Positions 28,194 through 37,325 of a stretch of DNA of 64,000 nt are shown in pieces. The position numbers and the translations under genes are program-made. Within the stretch, counting starts at the first letter, position 1. The number at the start of each line of letters is the position of its first letter. This DNA is from Rhizobium lentis (lineage in GTDB: Bacteria > Pseudomonadota > Alphaproteobacteria > Rhizobiales > Rhizobiaceae). The notes beneath the pieces are model-generated. The model did not search any database and was not told where the DNA came from. It saw only the letters and a program-made list of their open reading frames with translations. The stretch is from positions 4,303,001-4,367,000 of the forward strand of contig NZ_CP071454.1 in NCBI RefSeq assembly GCF_017352135.1, in the 5' to 3' direction.

Positions 28194-28577
28194 TCAGCCG
28201 CGGCAAAGCTTGAGAATGAAATTCTCGGCATCGAGCACGGCAGCGCCCAGCGCCGCCATTGCGCCGGCATCGCCGCCGGTCTCCTCGACGACCTCGGCCG
28301 TCTGCGACACACGGAATGCGCCGACCGAGCTTGCCGCGCCTTTCAGGCGATGTGCGGCCGCGCCGACCCGTACGCTTTCGCCGCTTGCAATATCCTGGAG
28401 ACACGCTCGCGCCTGACGCGCAAACATCTGAAGGACTTCGATTTCCAGCGTCTTGTCGCCCATCGTCTGCTTCGCGAGATGGACGAGGTCGATCGGCCGA
28501 ACCTTGGAGGGACACGCTCCCTTTGCATTGTCCGGCGCCTCGAATACGATGTTCAATGCTGCCATCTGCGCCGCCAT
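28194..28577 (-). CDS. stand-alone histidine phosphotransfer (Hpt) protein
   Basis: A 127-residue four-helix phosphotransfer protein. The phospho-acceptor histidine sits in GAAAHRLKGAASSVGAF (H-x-L-K-G, the Hpt signature). The preceding helix VLQMFARQARACLQDIASG and the final helix pair are as expected. No kinase or receiver domain is attached. The ATG at 28577 (MAAQMAALNIVF) has GGGAGA upstream; a longer frame to 28682 is basic and unlike the family. It is divergent from the giant gpr/rgsE-like gene. TTAACCAT lies about 105 bases upstream, so CtrA may control it. Its kinase and receiver partners are not known. Confidence 0.88.
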   Translation of the reverse strand: MAAQMAALNIVFEAPDNAKGACPSKVRPIDLVHLAKQTMGDKTLEIEVLQMFARQARACLQDIASGESVRVGAAAHRLKGAASSVGAFRVSQTAEVVEETGGDAGAMAALGAAVLDAENFILKLCRG

Positions 28578-28682
28578 TTGCGATTTCTCCCGTCTCAAGT
28601 CGTCCGCACTTGCAACAGTTCTGCGTCGGGAGAGTGGCCATCGCGTTAAATTCCGGCACATCGGGCGCGGAAATCTCACCAT

Positions 28683-28700
28683 ATGGTTAACGTCTGTTAA
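28683..28700. promoter_or_regulatory. CtrA-like sites upstream of the Hpt gene
   Basis: On the minus strand positions 28690-28683 read TTAACCAT, a canonical CtrA half-site form. A second TTAA at 28697-28700 is 6 bases from the first, close to the TTAA-N7-TTAA pattern. Located 106-124 bases upstream of the Hpt start. Confidence 0.55.
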
Positions 28701-28748
28701 ATATCCCTAAATTATTGGTTTTTAAGCGGGGCCTCGGATTCAAAGGTG

Positions 28749-28764
28749 TTAACAACGGGTTAAC
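28749..28764 (+). promoter_or_regulatory. full CtrA-type site upstream of the giant gene
   Basis: TTAACAACGGGTTAAC fits TTAA-N7-TTAAC exactly, the consensus for the cell-cycle regulator CtrA. It is about 280 bases before the proposed start of the giant gene and 172 before the Hpt start. Confidence 0.65.
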
Positions 28765-29041
28765 GGGCGACGAATCTCAAGCCTTCATTAATTGTGTGCA
28801 GAGCCCAGATGTGTCACTACGATACTGGTGGAGCGGGTTTATGGTACGCGCCTTTGCCGAGTGAGTGGATAATGGTAGTGTTTTGATACCTTCCGTTTGA
28901 AAAAGCGGCTATCTACTCTGAAATGACATGCTTATCCGTCCGCGGTTGGGATGGAGGGCCGCAATGGCGAAGTTGTTCCCGGGCAAGGCGGAAGCCGGGG
29001 ATGCGCTGCCGGGCCGGCCGACAGTAACGAGGCGTAACCGA

Positions 29042-32000
29042 ATGGCGAATAACAAATATAATGAGTCGATCGAGGACAAGGCGTTCAAGGCATTGGACGA
29101 GGCGCTCCAGATCGACTTCGGCAAGGACAATGTGCCGTCTCGCCGCGGCGACGCGCCCCAGGCGCCGGAGGGTAATGTGTCTGATCCATCGAATGCGCGT
29201 AATCAGCAGGCCCAGGAAGAAGCACAGCGCCGCAGCCGCCGCGGCGCCGGAGCCGAGCAGGCTTCCAGGGCTGCGGCCTTCGCGCCCGCCAATGATGCCA
29301 GCCGCAATACCCCCGCCTCGATCCTGAAATCGTTCGACGGGGCCTCCAGCCGCTCGGCAGTACGCACCGCCACCCTGTTTTCCGTTCTTTGGGTTATGGC
29401 CGGCCTCGGCCTGATGTCACTGCTTTACGCGCCGCAGATCTGGCAGATCCGTTCGATCGCCGATCTCGTCGCCCTGCCCGGCGTCATCGCCGGCCTCGTC
29501 GGCATCATCATTCCGGTGATGATGTTCTATGCCTTTGCCATCATGATTTCCCGCGCCCAGGACATGCGCAACGCCGCCCGCTCAATGGCAGAGGTGGCAT
29601 TGCGCCTGGCAGAGCCGGAAACCATCGCCTCGGAACGGATCATGACCGTCGGCCAGGCGGTGCGCCGCGAGGTCTCGGCCATGAACGAAGGCATCGAGCG
29701 CACCATCGCGCGCGCTTCCGAGCTGGAAACGCTGGTCCATTCCGAAGTCAATGCGCTCGAACGCTCCTATGCGGACAACGAGTTGCGCGTACGCGGCCTT
29801 GTCCATGAACTCGGTTCGGAGCGCGAGGCGATCGTCAATCATGCCGACCGCATCCGCACCTCGATCGGCAGCGTCCATGACCAGTTGAAGGAAGAACTAT
29901 CGCTGGCGACCGAAGAGATCGCCGTGCGGCTCGCCACATCGGGCGAAGCCTTCGCGTCGCTGATCGACACGCGCGCAGCGACAATCCTGGAAAAATCGGA
30001 CAGCGCCCTGCAGTCGATGGGCAGCCTGCTCGCCGCCAAGACCGACAGCCTGCTCCAGACACTCAACGCATCCGGTTTTGCTCTTGCCACCGAATTCGAC
30101 AATCGTCTCGAAGCGCTCTCCGTCAATCTCAATGAACATGGCGAAAGGCTGCTCAGCCAGTTCGAGACGCGCGCCTCGACCATGGATAGCAGCACCGAAA
30201 AACTGAACGCGGCGCTGAACGAACGCACGCATCAGCTCAACGAAATCCTGATCGCCCGAACCCGCGAGATCAACGAGAGCCTGACATCGGGCGAACGCAC
30301 CATCAGCGGGACACTCGACGACGTCTTGTCGAAACTGAACAGCGCGCTTGACGAAAAGGGCGCAAGCTTCCGTCAGAGCCTGCAGAGCACCGCCGACGAC
30401 GCCGTCATGGATCTCGATCTTCGCTCCGGCTTCTTCGAGGAGCGGCTGCAGACGACCGTTGCCCAGCTTTCGACCGCCTTCGACGAGCGCGTTGCCGAAT
30501 TCACCAGCGCTTTCGACAAACGCACCGGCTCGCTCGATACCAAGCTGATGGAAAGCCTCGCCCGCATCAATGAGACGCTGACCGGCGGATCAGATTCGAT
30601 TGACGGCATCCTCAATTCCGGCATCGACCGCCTCGGCTCGTCGATGACCGACCAGTCGTTGGCGCTCGCCACTGCGCTTGCCACCGGCCACGAAGTGCTG
30701 GAAAGCACGCTCAACAGCCGTACCGACGAAATCACCACCGCGCTCACCAGCCGCACTGGCGAACTGACCTCGGCGCTGCAGAACGCCACGTCCGACATCG
30801 CGCTGGCGCTTGCATCGGGCACTTCCGACCTGCAGAACAATCTCCAGGCCCGCTCGGCCGAGTTCCGCGACACGCTGCGCACAACCACTACCGATTTGAC
30901 CGCCGCCGTTGCCGCTGGCACCGAACAGGTCACGACGGCCTTCGGCGGCCGCGCCGGGGAACTGACCGGCGTGCTGACAGCGCGGGCCGCAGAAATACGG
31001 GAAGCGCTTGGCTCAGCCCATGAGCGTATCGACAGCGTGATGGCGGAGCGCGGCGGAGCCCTGATCGATGCGCTGAGCACCCATCACGGCCGCTTCGAGG
31101 AAGCGCTGACGACGCGCTCCGACGCCATCATCAACGCCGTTTCCGGCACCCATGACCGTCTTGCGGAAACACTCGATGAAAAGGCGATGGCGCTTGCCAT
31201 TACCTTGAACGAGAGCCAGGCCCGCATCGAGGATACGCTTGAAACCCGATCCGAGGCGCTGCGCAACGCCGTTTCCGGCACCCATGACCGTCTTGCGGAA
31301 ACACTCGACGAAAAGGCGATGGCACTCGCCATCTCCTTGAACGAAAGCCAGAGCCGCATCGAAGACACGCTGGCGACCCGATCCGCGGCCTTCCTCAACG
31401 CCGTCTCCGGCACGCATGATCGGCTGTCGGAAACGCTGGATATGAAGGCGGCGGCGCTCACGACCTCGCTCGACGAGCGCCATGCCCGCATCGAAGACGC
31501 GCTCGGAACGCGCGCCGAAGCCCTATTGAACAGCGTGTCGGGCACAAGCGACCGGTTTGCCGAAACCCTCGATGAGAAGGCGACGGCGCTTGCCGCTTCC
31601 TTGAACGAGAGCCAGGCTCGCATCGAGAAAACGCTGGAAACCGGTTCGGCAGCCATGCTGAACGCCGTCTCCGGCACCCATGACCGATTTGCCGAGACAC
31701 TGCAAGGAAAGGCAGCAGCGTTTGCCGCCTCGCTGAGCGAGACCCAGGCACGCATCGAAGATACGCTCGAAACCCGCTCTTTGGCGCTGCTGAATGCCGT
31801 ATCCGGCACCCACGATCGTCTCGCCGAGACCCTAGACGAAAAGGCGATGGCGCTTGCCATCTCGCTGACCGAAAGCCAAGCTCGCATCGAGGACACGCTG
31901 GAGACCCGGTCGGCAGCCCTGCTGAATGCAGTCTCCGGCACTCATGAACGCCTGTCGGAGACGCTGGACGAGAAGGCGATGGCGCTCGCGATCTCTCTCA

Positions 32001-35000
32001 ACGAGAACCAGTCGCGGATCGAAGACACGCTGGAAGCCCGCTCCGAAGCTTTCCTCAAGGCCGTCTCAGGTACGCATGAGCGTATCGCTGATACTCTCGA
32101 CGAGAAGACATCGGCGATCACCGCCTCGCTGAACGAAGGCCAGAGCCGACTGCAGGACACGCTGGACAGCCGCTCGGAATCCTTCCTCAATGCGGTTTCC
32201 GCCACTCATGACCGGCTGTCGGAGACGCTCGACGATCGGGCTATGGCTCTTGCCATCTCGCTGAACGAGAGCCAGAGCCGCCTTGAGGAGACGCTCACCA
32301 ACGGCGCCGATGCGATCACCAATGCGGTCTCCGGCACGCATGAACGCCTGAATGGCGTGCTCGACCAGAAGGCCGGCGCGCTGGCCGCCTCGCTGAAAGA
32401 GGGGCAGGTCCGGCTCGAGGAAGCCCTGGGACACCGCACCGCCGCGATCATCAATGCCGTGGCGGCAAGCAATGATCGGCTGACCGACGCGCTCGACGAA
32501 AAGACCATGGCGCTCGCCATTTCGCTCGATGACAACCAGAGCCGCTTCGACAGCGCGCTCGAAGCCCGCAGCAATGCGATCATGGAGGCCGTCGCCAGTG
32601 CCGAGACGCGCGTCGCCGGCGCCTTTGCCGACAAGACCGACGCCATTCACAACGCCTATGCCGACAATCAGCGGCGGCTTGAATCGGCTCTCTCTGAGCA
32701 CAGCGCCGCCCTTTCGGGCGTTCTCGATGCTGGCGGTGCCCGCTTTGAGGATCTCGTCGGCGGATTGACCGGCCGCATCGAAGGCCGCCTGAGCGACGCC
32801 CATGCGCGGCTCGGGGGCTTAGCCGAGGAGGCCGCGGCGCGCATCGAAGGCGGGCTCGCCTCTGCCCATGAGCGCATCCGCACGACACTCGAGGATCGCG
32901 GCAATGCCATCGAGCTGTCGCTGAGCCAGGCCCATGCACAGATCAGCGATACGCTGACCGAACAGGCAACCAGCATCGGCACGTCGGTCGCAACGAGCGT
33001 CAGCATGCTCGAGATGTCGCTGGAAGAGCGGGAAGCCTCGCTCCGCCAGACAATCGATGCCGGCGCCCAGACATTGGAAGATCGCATGCGCGCTGGCGCC
33101 GGCCAGATCGCCGGCCGCTTCCAGGAGGCGGCGAACGCGATTTCGAGCTCCGCCCAGAGCCTTTCCGCCCATCTCGACCAGTCGGTGGAAAACCTCGCGG
33201 GACGTCTCGAAGAAACCGGTTCTCGCATGGAATCCGGCCTTACCGCCATCGAGAGCCGCATCCGCGACGGCGTCAGCGGCGTTGCCGAAAAAGTCGAAGC
33301 CGCCAGCAGCCAGCTCTCCGGGGTCCTTGCCGACGGCATTTCCCGTCTCGGCATGCTCGGCGATGACGCCACCCAACGCATCTCGGCGACGCTCGAAGGC
33401 AGTGCCGCCAATCTTACGCAGGCAATCGACAGCCGCACCGCCAATCTCGCCGAGACACTGGACAGCCGCACGACCACGCTTTCGGACGCCATCGAGGGCC
33501 GCACGGCAAGTCTCGGCGCAACCCTTGACCGCGGCAACGAACGCATCGAGGAACGTCTCTCCACCATGGATCGGGCGTTGACAGTCGGCCTCGAAGCGGT
33601 CAACCGCACCATTGAAGGCAAGGCCGCCGGCCTCGCCTCGACGCTGCGCAGCGCAGTGGCTGAAGCGGCCCAAGGAATGGAAGGCGAAGCGACGAGAACC
33701 ACAGAACTGCTCGGCAAGACCGGCCAGCAATTCGCCGAGGATCTCAATGCCAAGAGCGACGAATTCACCCGCACCATGGATGAGCGCTCGTCGCAGATCG
33801 TCACGCGCGTCGCCGAGGCTCAGAATCGCCTCGCAACCCAGGCCGCCGCCGTCGCCCAGACCTTCTCTGAAGCCGGCAATGCCATCGTCAACAAGGTCGC
33901 CGAGGCCGAGACCATCGTCGGCACGCAGGTCAATGCCATTTCCAAGGCCCTGTCGGACGCCGGCCAGTCTCTCGAGGCGCGCGGCGACGCCATCCGCACG
34001 ACGCTGTCGGGAGCCGGCAGCGAGATTTCCGCCACCATGGCGGATGTCGATCGGGCGCTCGAAGCCCGCAGCAGCGCCATCCGCTCCAATCTCGAAGAGC
34101 GTGTCCGCGAGATCGATACCACCCTCTCCGACATCGACCGGGCGCTCGAGGCGCGCGGCAACTCGATCCGCTCGACGCTGGAGGAACGCACCCGCGACCT
34201 CAACTCAATGCTGTCAGGCCGCTCGGTCGAATTGACCCGCATCCTCGACGAAACGGCCCGCCCGATCATCGACCGGTACACCGATGCCGGCGAGCAGGCG
34301 GCTGCCCGCATCACCGCCGCAGCCAACCTGAGCGCCGACCGTCTGCGCGCCGAGAACGAAGCGCTCGCCAGCGCCGTTGCCGCCCGCACCGAGAATGTCG
34401 CCAACGCCGTCAGCGCCATCGAAAACAGCCTGGTCGGCAACGTCAACGGCCTGGTCCAGCGCATGTCGGAAAGCAGCGCGGCGATGGCCATGATGATGAA
34501 CCGCGCCGCCGAGCAACTGACGAGTGTCGACGGGCGCCTCGGCGAAACCACGACGCGCTTTGCCGACTCGGCCACCAAGGCTGCCGAAATGGTCAACGCT
34601 TCGACCAGGCTGCTCGAAGGCAAGGTCGACCGCCTCTCCGACATTTCGGGCCAGACGCTGGCCCAGGTCGGCGGCATCATCGGCCGCTTCGACGAACATT
34701 CCAAGGTTCTGACCCAAGCCTCGCAGCTTCTGGGCGCCGCCCAGTCGAACCTCGCCTCGACGCTCGAGGAGCGTGAAGGCGCGCTGCAGGCCCTGTCCGT
34801 CAGCCTGGTTCAGCGCTCCGACGAGATCGAAAAGACCATGCGCGGTCTCGGCAGCATGATCGAGACCGTGTTCGAGCGGGCCGAGCAGCGCTCCAACCAG
34901 GTCACCAGCAGCCTGCGTCAAGGCGTGCAGTCCTCCTTTGCCGATATCGGCCGCATTCTGACGGAAACCGAGAAACGCGCCCAGGAAGCCGCCGAGACGA

Positions 35001-36133
35001 TGCGCGAGGCGATCACCCGCGCCGGCGACGAGGCCAATACGACGATCGACAGCACCTTCGCCAATGTCGAGCGCCGTTCCGGCGATCTCTCCAATCGTAT
35101 TCGTGGCGGCCTCACCGCCTCGCTGTCGGAAGTCGAGCGCATGCTCGGCGAGGCCGGCCGTGCCTCCGACGGCGCCGCCCAGCACATGCGCGAATCGCTG
35201 CGCGAGGCGATCGAAGATGCCGTCGGCCGCTTCTCCGGCGCTACCGAGGACATTCGCCGCTCCGCCGCGGACATCCGCAACGAGCTCGACGCCACCCGCG
35301 CCGAACTGAAGCGCGGCGCCTTCGACCTGCCCGAGGAGGCCAAGGAAAGCGCGTCGGCGATGCGCCGCGCCGTCGCCGAACAGATCAAGGCGCTGCAGGA
35401 TATCTCCCAGCTTGTCGGCCGCTCCAGCCAGCAGCTTGAGATCTCCGAGCCCGTAGCCCGCTCGCTTGCCCAAGCACAGGCGACGCCGCGGCCGGCCCAA
35501 CCGCCGCAGCCGACAACGCCCCCGTCGATCGAAGCGGCGGGTCTTCGCGGAACGATCGCGCCGTCCGCTCCGGCCGCCGCCCCTCAGCGTGCCGCCCAGC
35601 AGCCGGTGCCCACCCGCCAGGAATTGGGCCGCCAGGAACCGGCCCGGGAAAGCGGCGGCTGGATCAGCGATCTTCTGCGCGGGGCATCGCGTGAAGAAGC
35701 TGCCGACCAAACGCCGGCCCGTGCGCCCGCCCGCCCGGCGGAAACCGCCGCACCGGCCGCGCGCAGCAATGACAGCCGCAATCCGCGCCATGTCGTGGAA
35801 TCGCTGAACTCGCTCTCCGTCGATATTGCTCGCGCCATCGATCACGACGCCTCGGTCGATCTCTGGCGCCGTTACCAGCGCGGCGAGCGCGACGTCTTTA
35901 CCCGCCGCCTTTATACGCTGAAGGGCCAGCAGACCTTCGACGAGATCAAGCGCAAATACGACCGTGAACCGGAATTCCGTACCGCCGTCGACCGTTATAT
36001 CGGTGATTTCGAAAAGCTGCTCGCCGACGTCGCCCGTACCGATCCGAACCAGACCGTCACACAGTCCTACCTGACCTCGGATACGGGCAAGGTTTACACA
36101 ATGCTCGCCCATGCAGCAGGCAGGCTCCGCTGA
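29042..36133 (+). CDS. rgsE: giant coiled-coil membrane protein, probable growth-pole ring protein (GPR/RgsE)
   Basis: A 2363-residue protein. Residues 1-105 are polar. Two transmembrane helices follow at about 107-130 (LFSVLWVMAGLGLMSLLYA) and 142-170 (around AGLVGIIIPVMMFYAFAIM). About 1900 residues of helical, apolipoprotein-like coiled coil come next, then a Pro/Ala-rich linker (about 2140-2240) and a conserved C-terminal domain with DLWRRYQRGERDVFTRRLY. Residues about 653-1224 are thirteen perfectly spaced 44-residue repeats. In Agrobacterium (GPR, about 2100 residues) and Sinorhizobium (RgsE), proteins of this architecture form a ring at the growing pole and are needed for polar growth. 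The ATG at 29042 has GAGGCG upstream. The family assignment is by architecture and memory, not alignment. Confidence 0.85.
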   Translation: MANNKYNESIEDKAFKALDEALQIDFGKDNVPSRRGDAPQAPEGNVSDPSNARNQQAQEEAQRRSRRGAGAEQASRAAAFAPANDASRNTPASILKSFDGASSRSAVRTATLFSVLWVMAGLGLMSLLYAPQIWQIRSIADLVALPGVIAGLVGIIIPVMMFYAFAIMISRAQDMRNAARSMAEVALRLAEPETIASERIMTVGQAVRREVSAMNEGIERTIARASELETLVHSEVNALERSYADNELRVRGLVHELGSEREAIVNHADRIRTSIGSVHDQLKEELSLATEEIAVRLATSGEAFASLIDTRAATILEKSDSALQSMGSLLAAKTDSLLQTLNASGFALATEFDNRLEALSVNLNEHGERLLSQFETRASTMDSSTEKLNAALNERTHQLNEILIARTREINESLTSGERTISGTLDDVLSKLNSALDEKGASFRQSLQSTADDAVMDLDLRSGFFEERLQTTVAQLSTAFDERVAEFTSAFDKRTGSLDTKLMESLARINETLTGGSDSIDGILNSGIDRLGSSMTDQSLALATALATGHEVLESTLNSRTDEITTALTSRTGELTSALQNATSDIALALASGTSDLQNNLQARSAEFRDTLRTTTTDLTAAVAAGTEQVTTAFGGRAGELTGVLTARAAEIREALGSAHERIDSVMAERGGALIDALSTHHGRFEEALTTRSDAIINAVSGTHDRLAETLDEKAMALAITLNESQARIEDTLETRSEALRNAVSGTHDRLAETLDEKAMALAISLNESQSRIEDTLATRSAAFLNAVSGTHDRLSETLDMKAAALTTSLDERHARIEDALGTRAEALLNSVSGTSDRFAETLDEKATALAASLNESQARIEKTLETGSAAMLNAVSGTHDRFAETLQGKAAAFAASLSETQARIEDTLETRSLALLNAVSGTHDRLAETLDEKAMALAISLTESQARIEDTLETRSAALLNAVSGTHERLSETLDEKAMALAISLNENQSRIEDTLEARSEAFLKAVSGTHERIADTLDEKTSAITASLNEGQSRLQDTLDSRSESFLNAVSATHDRLSETLDDRAMALAISLNESQSRLEETLTNGADAITNAVSGTHERLNGVLDQKAGALAASLKEGQVRLEEALGHRTAAIINAVAASNDRLTDALDEKTMALAISLDDNQSRFDSALEARSNAIMEAVASAETRVAGAFADKTDAIHNAYADNQRRLESALSEHSAALSGVLDAGGARFEDLVGGLTGRIEGRLSDAHARLGGLAEEAAARIEGGLASAHERIRTTLEDRGNAIELSLSQAHAQISDTLTEQATSIGTSVATSVSMLEMSLEEREASLRQTIDAGAQTLEDRMRAGAGQIAGRFQEAANAISSSAQSLSAHLDQSVENLAGRLEETGSRMESGLTAIESRIRDGVSGVAEKVEAASSQLSGVLADGISRLGMLGDDATQRISATLEGSAANLTQAIDSRTANLAETLDSRTTTLSDAIEGRTASLGATLDRGNERIEERLSTMDRALTVGLEAVNRTIEGKAAGLASTLRSAVAEAAQGMEGEATRTTELLGKTGQQFAEDLNAKSDEFTRTMDERSSQIVTRVAEAQNRLATQAAAVAQTFSEAGNAIVNKVAEAETIVGTQVNAISKALSDAGQSLEARGDAIRTTLSGAGSEISATMADVDRALEARSSAIRSNLEERVREIDTTLSDIDRALEARGNSIRSTLEERTRDLNSMLSGRSVELTRILDETARPIIDRYTDAGEQAAARITAAANLSADRLRAENEALASAVAARTENVANAVSAIENSLVGNVNGLVQRMSESSAAMAMMMNRAAEQLTSVDGRLGETTTRFADSATKAAEMVNASTRLLEGKVDRLSDISGQTLAQVGGIIGRFDEHSKVLTQASQLLGAAQSNLASTLEEREGALQALSVSLVQRSDEIEKTMRGLGSMIETVFERAEQRSNQVTSSLRQGVQSSFADIGRILTETEKRAQEAAETMREAITRAGDEANTTIDSTFANVERRSGDLSNRIRGGLTASLSEVERMLGEAGRASDGAAQHMRESLREAIEDAVGRFSGATEDIRRSAADIRNELDATRAELKRGAFDLPEEAKESASAMRRAVAEQIKALQDISQLVGRSSQQLEISEPVARSLAQAQATPRPAQPPQPTTPPSIEAAGLRGTIAPSAPAAAPQRAAQQPVPTRQELGRQEPARESGGWISDLLRGASREEAADQTPARAPARPAETAAPAARSNDSRNPRHVVESLNSLSVDIARAIDHDASVDLWRRYQRGERDVFTRRLYTLKGQQTFDEIKRKYDREPEFRTAVDRYIGDFEKLLADVARTDPNQTVTQSYLTSDTGKVYTMLAHAAGRLR
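30998..32713 (+). repeat. thirteen in-frame 132-bp repeats (44 residues each)
   Basis: Every 132 bases the coding sequence returns to the same pattern, typified by AVSGTHDRLAETLDEKAMAL, then a stretch such as SLNESQARIEDTLETRSEAL. Thirteen units follow without a single insertion or deletion. The first and the last two are the most divergent; units 2, 3, 7 and 8 are the most alike. Each unit is four 11-residue blocks with large hydrophobics at block positions 2 and 9, a hendecad pattern. Confidence 0.9.
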
Positions 36134-36176
36134 GCCTGCCTGTAAGAACCGAGCTTATGAGACCGAATTGAACAGG

Positions 36177-36208
36177 AAGCCGCCCAGCATATGTCGGGCG
36201 GCTTTTGT
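36177..36208 (+). terminator. terminator of the giant gene
   Basis: AAGCCGCCC (36177-36185) pairs with GGGCGGCTT (36196-36204) around a 10-base loop, followed by TTGTT. It lies 44 bases after the stop and 52 before the next start. Confidence 0.75.
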
Positions 36209-36259
36209 TCGGCGTAAGAGCGTGCGACCGAGAACCGTCATGATTTTGAGGCATCTGAA

Positions 36260-36820
36260 ATGACCAAGGCCCTGCTGATCATCGATGTACAGAATGCCAT
36301 TCTCTCTGGAAAAGCCACGCCGGAGCGCCAGCCGCATGTCTATGCAGCCCTCGATGAGACGATCGCCGGGCTCGCATCGCTCCAGGAAAAGGCAAGGCGT
36401 GCCGGTGCGCCGGTCGTGCTGGTTCAGCATGACGGCGACAGCGGCCATCGATTGGCGGTCGGCACGGAAGGATGGGCTCTGCGCCAGGAGATTGCGCCGC
36501 GACAAGGCGAGGTCGTCGTCCGCAAGAAAAGCGCCGACGCCTTCTTCGAGACCGATCTGACCGAACGCCTGAACGAACGGTCGGTCACCCACCTCGTCAT
36601 CGGCGGCTGCATGTCGCAATTCTGCGTCGACACAACGGTCAGACGGGCCGTTTCGCTCGGCTATGACGTGACATTGATCGCCGACGGCCATACGACCGGC
36701 GACACGGCGACCCTCAGCTTCTCCGATATTGTCGCCCACCACAACGAAACGCTCGACGGTTTCGACGCCGGCGACGCGACGGTGGAGGTCCGCCCAACCG
36801 TCGCCATCGTCTTTTCATAA
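36260..36820 (+). CDS. isochorismatase-like cysteine hydrolase
   Basis: A 186-residue alpha/beta hydrolase of the isochorismatase/nicotinamidase superfamily. The catalytic aspartate is in LLIIDVQNAIL (near residue 9), the lysine in VVVRKKSADAFFETDL and the nucleophile cysteine in HLVIGGCMSQFCVDTTVR. The GG-C-M-S/T-Q-x-C-V pattern is usual for members that hydrolyse amides. No pathway gene is adjacent, so the substrate is open. Confidence 0.9.
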   Translation: MTKALLIIDVQNAILSGKATPERQPHVYAALDETIAGLASLQEKARRAGAPVVLVQHDGDSGHRLAVGTEGWALRQEIAPRQGEVVVRKKSADAFFETDLTERLNERSVTHLVIGGCMSQFCVDTTVRRAVSLGYDVTLIADGHTTGDTATLSFSDIVAHHNETLDGFDAGDATVEVRPTVAIVFS

Positions 36821-37325
36821 AGCGCTTCCAGCCGCGTTTATTCCCTGAGGGACGGCAGAGGAGCTATGCGCCGGGTTTGCGCCCTCACCCGCCAGTTGTG
36901 GACGCAGCGGTCGAGGCCGATGGCGATTTCGAGAAAAACGCGCAGATGGATCTCGTGCTCCTCCCAATGGACGAGCGAATTGACGTGACGAAGGGCTTTA
37001 CCATCCGGCGGCGCGCCGGAGACACTGGGCGCGCCCGGACGTCACAGCAGCACGCGGAGACCTCGTCCGCCAAGCGCGCGCGCAATCGCGACCTGCAGGC
37101 AGGTGCGATCATGATCGGAGAAAGGCGCGCTCTTCGGGCTCATGATGAATTGTCTGCGGACCATACGCGCCATTGTCAAAGCCGAAGGTCGCGGGACAAA
37201 GGATATCGTTTGGGGATAGGCTGTTTTTATTGCACGCCGTCCTTCATTCCGTCACAAACTTTTTCGATGCGCTTGCGTTTAAGCTAACGGCTCCTCGGCC
37301 GTCCAACGAAAGAGACAGCAATCCG
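36821..37325. other. 505-base gap between the hydrolase and the D,D-carboxypeptidase genes
   Basis: Contains only the possible broken minus-strand frame (36838-37143). A plus-strand frame covering 36877-37287 has no ribosome binding site, no family resemblance and atypical composition. The promoter of the carboxypeptidase gene is expected near 37230-37310, but no clear hexamers were picked out. Confidence 0.4.
36838..37143 (-). pseudogene. possible broken ORF with an in-frame TGA
   Basis: Reading minus from the ATG at 37143 gives 33 codons (MSPKSAPFSDHDRTCLQVA and on to GRGLRVLL), then TGA at 37044-37042. The same frame stays open for 67 more codons, with the protein-like stretch SLVHWEEHEIHLRVFLEIAI and then GLDRCVHNW, to TAA at 36840-36838. 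Upstream in-frame ATGs exist at 37164 and 37173. No family is recognised, so it may be a degraded gene or chance. Confidence 0.3.

Larger units (their letters stand above)
28578..29041. other. divergent regulatory region between the Hpt gene and the giant gpr/rgsE-like gene
   Basis: A 464-base stretch without a supported gene. It contains the two CtrA-like sites at 28683-28700 and 28749-28764 and several AT-rich runs. The frame of the giant gene stays open to 28928, but that extension lacks a ribosome binding site and family character. Confidence 0.5.

Noticed and set aside
30998..32713. Regular 132-bp periodicity considered as a CRISPR or non-coding tandem array
   Set aside because: The period is a multiple of three, the frame is open throughout, and differences are mostly conservative for the coiled-coil pattern, so it is coding.
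34214..36112. 632-codon minus-strand frame opposite the giant gene
   Set aside because: Same GC-shadow effect; repetitive residues follow from the sense repeats and no ribosome binding site is visible.
36117..36142. Strong hairpin overlapping the stop codon of the giant gene
   Set aside because: A perfect 10-bp stem but no T-run; the hairpin at 36177-36208 is the better terminator.
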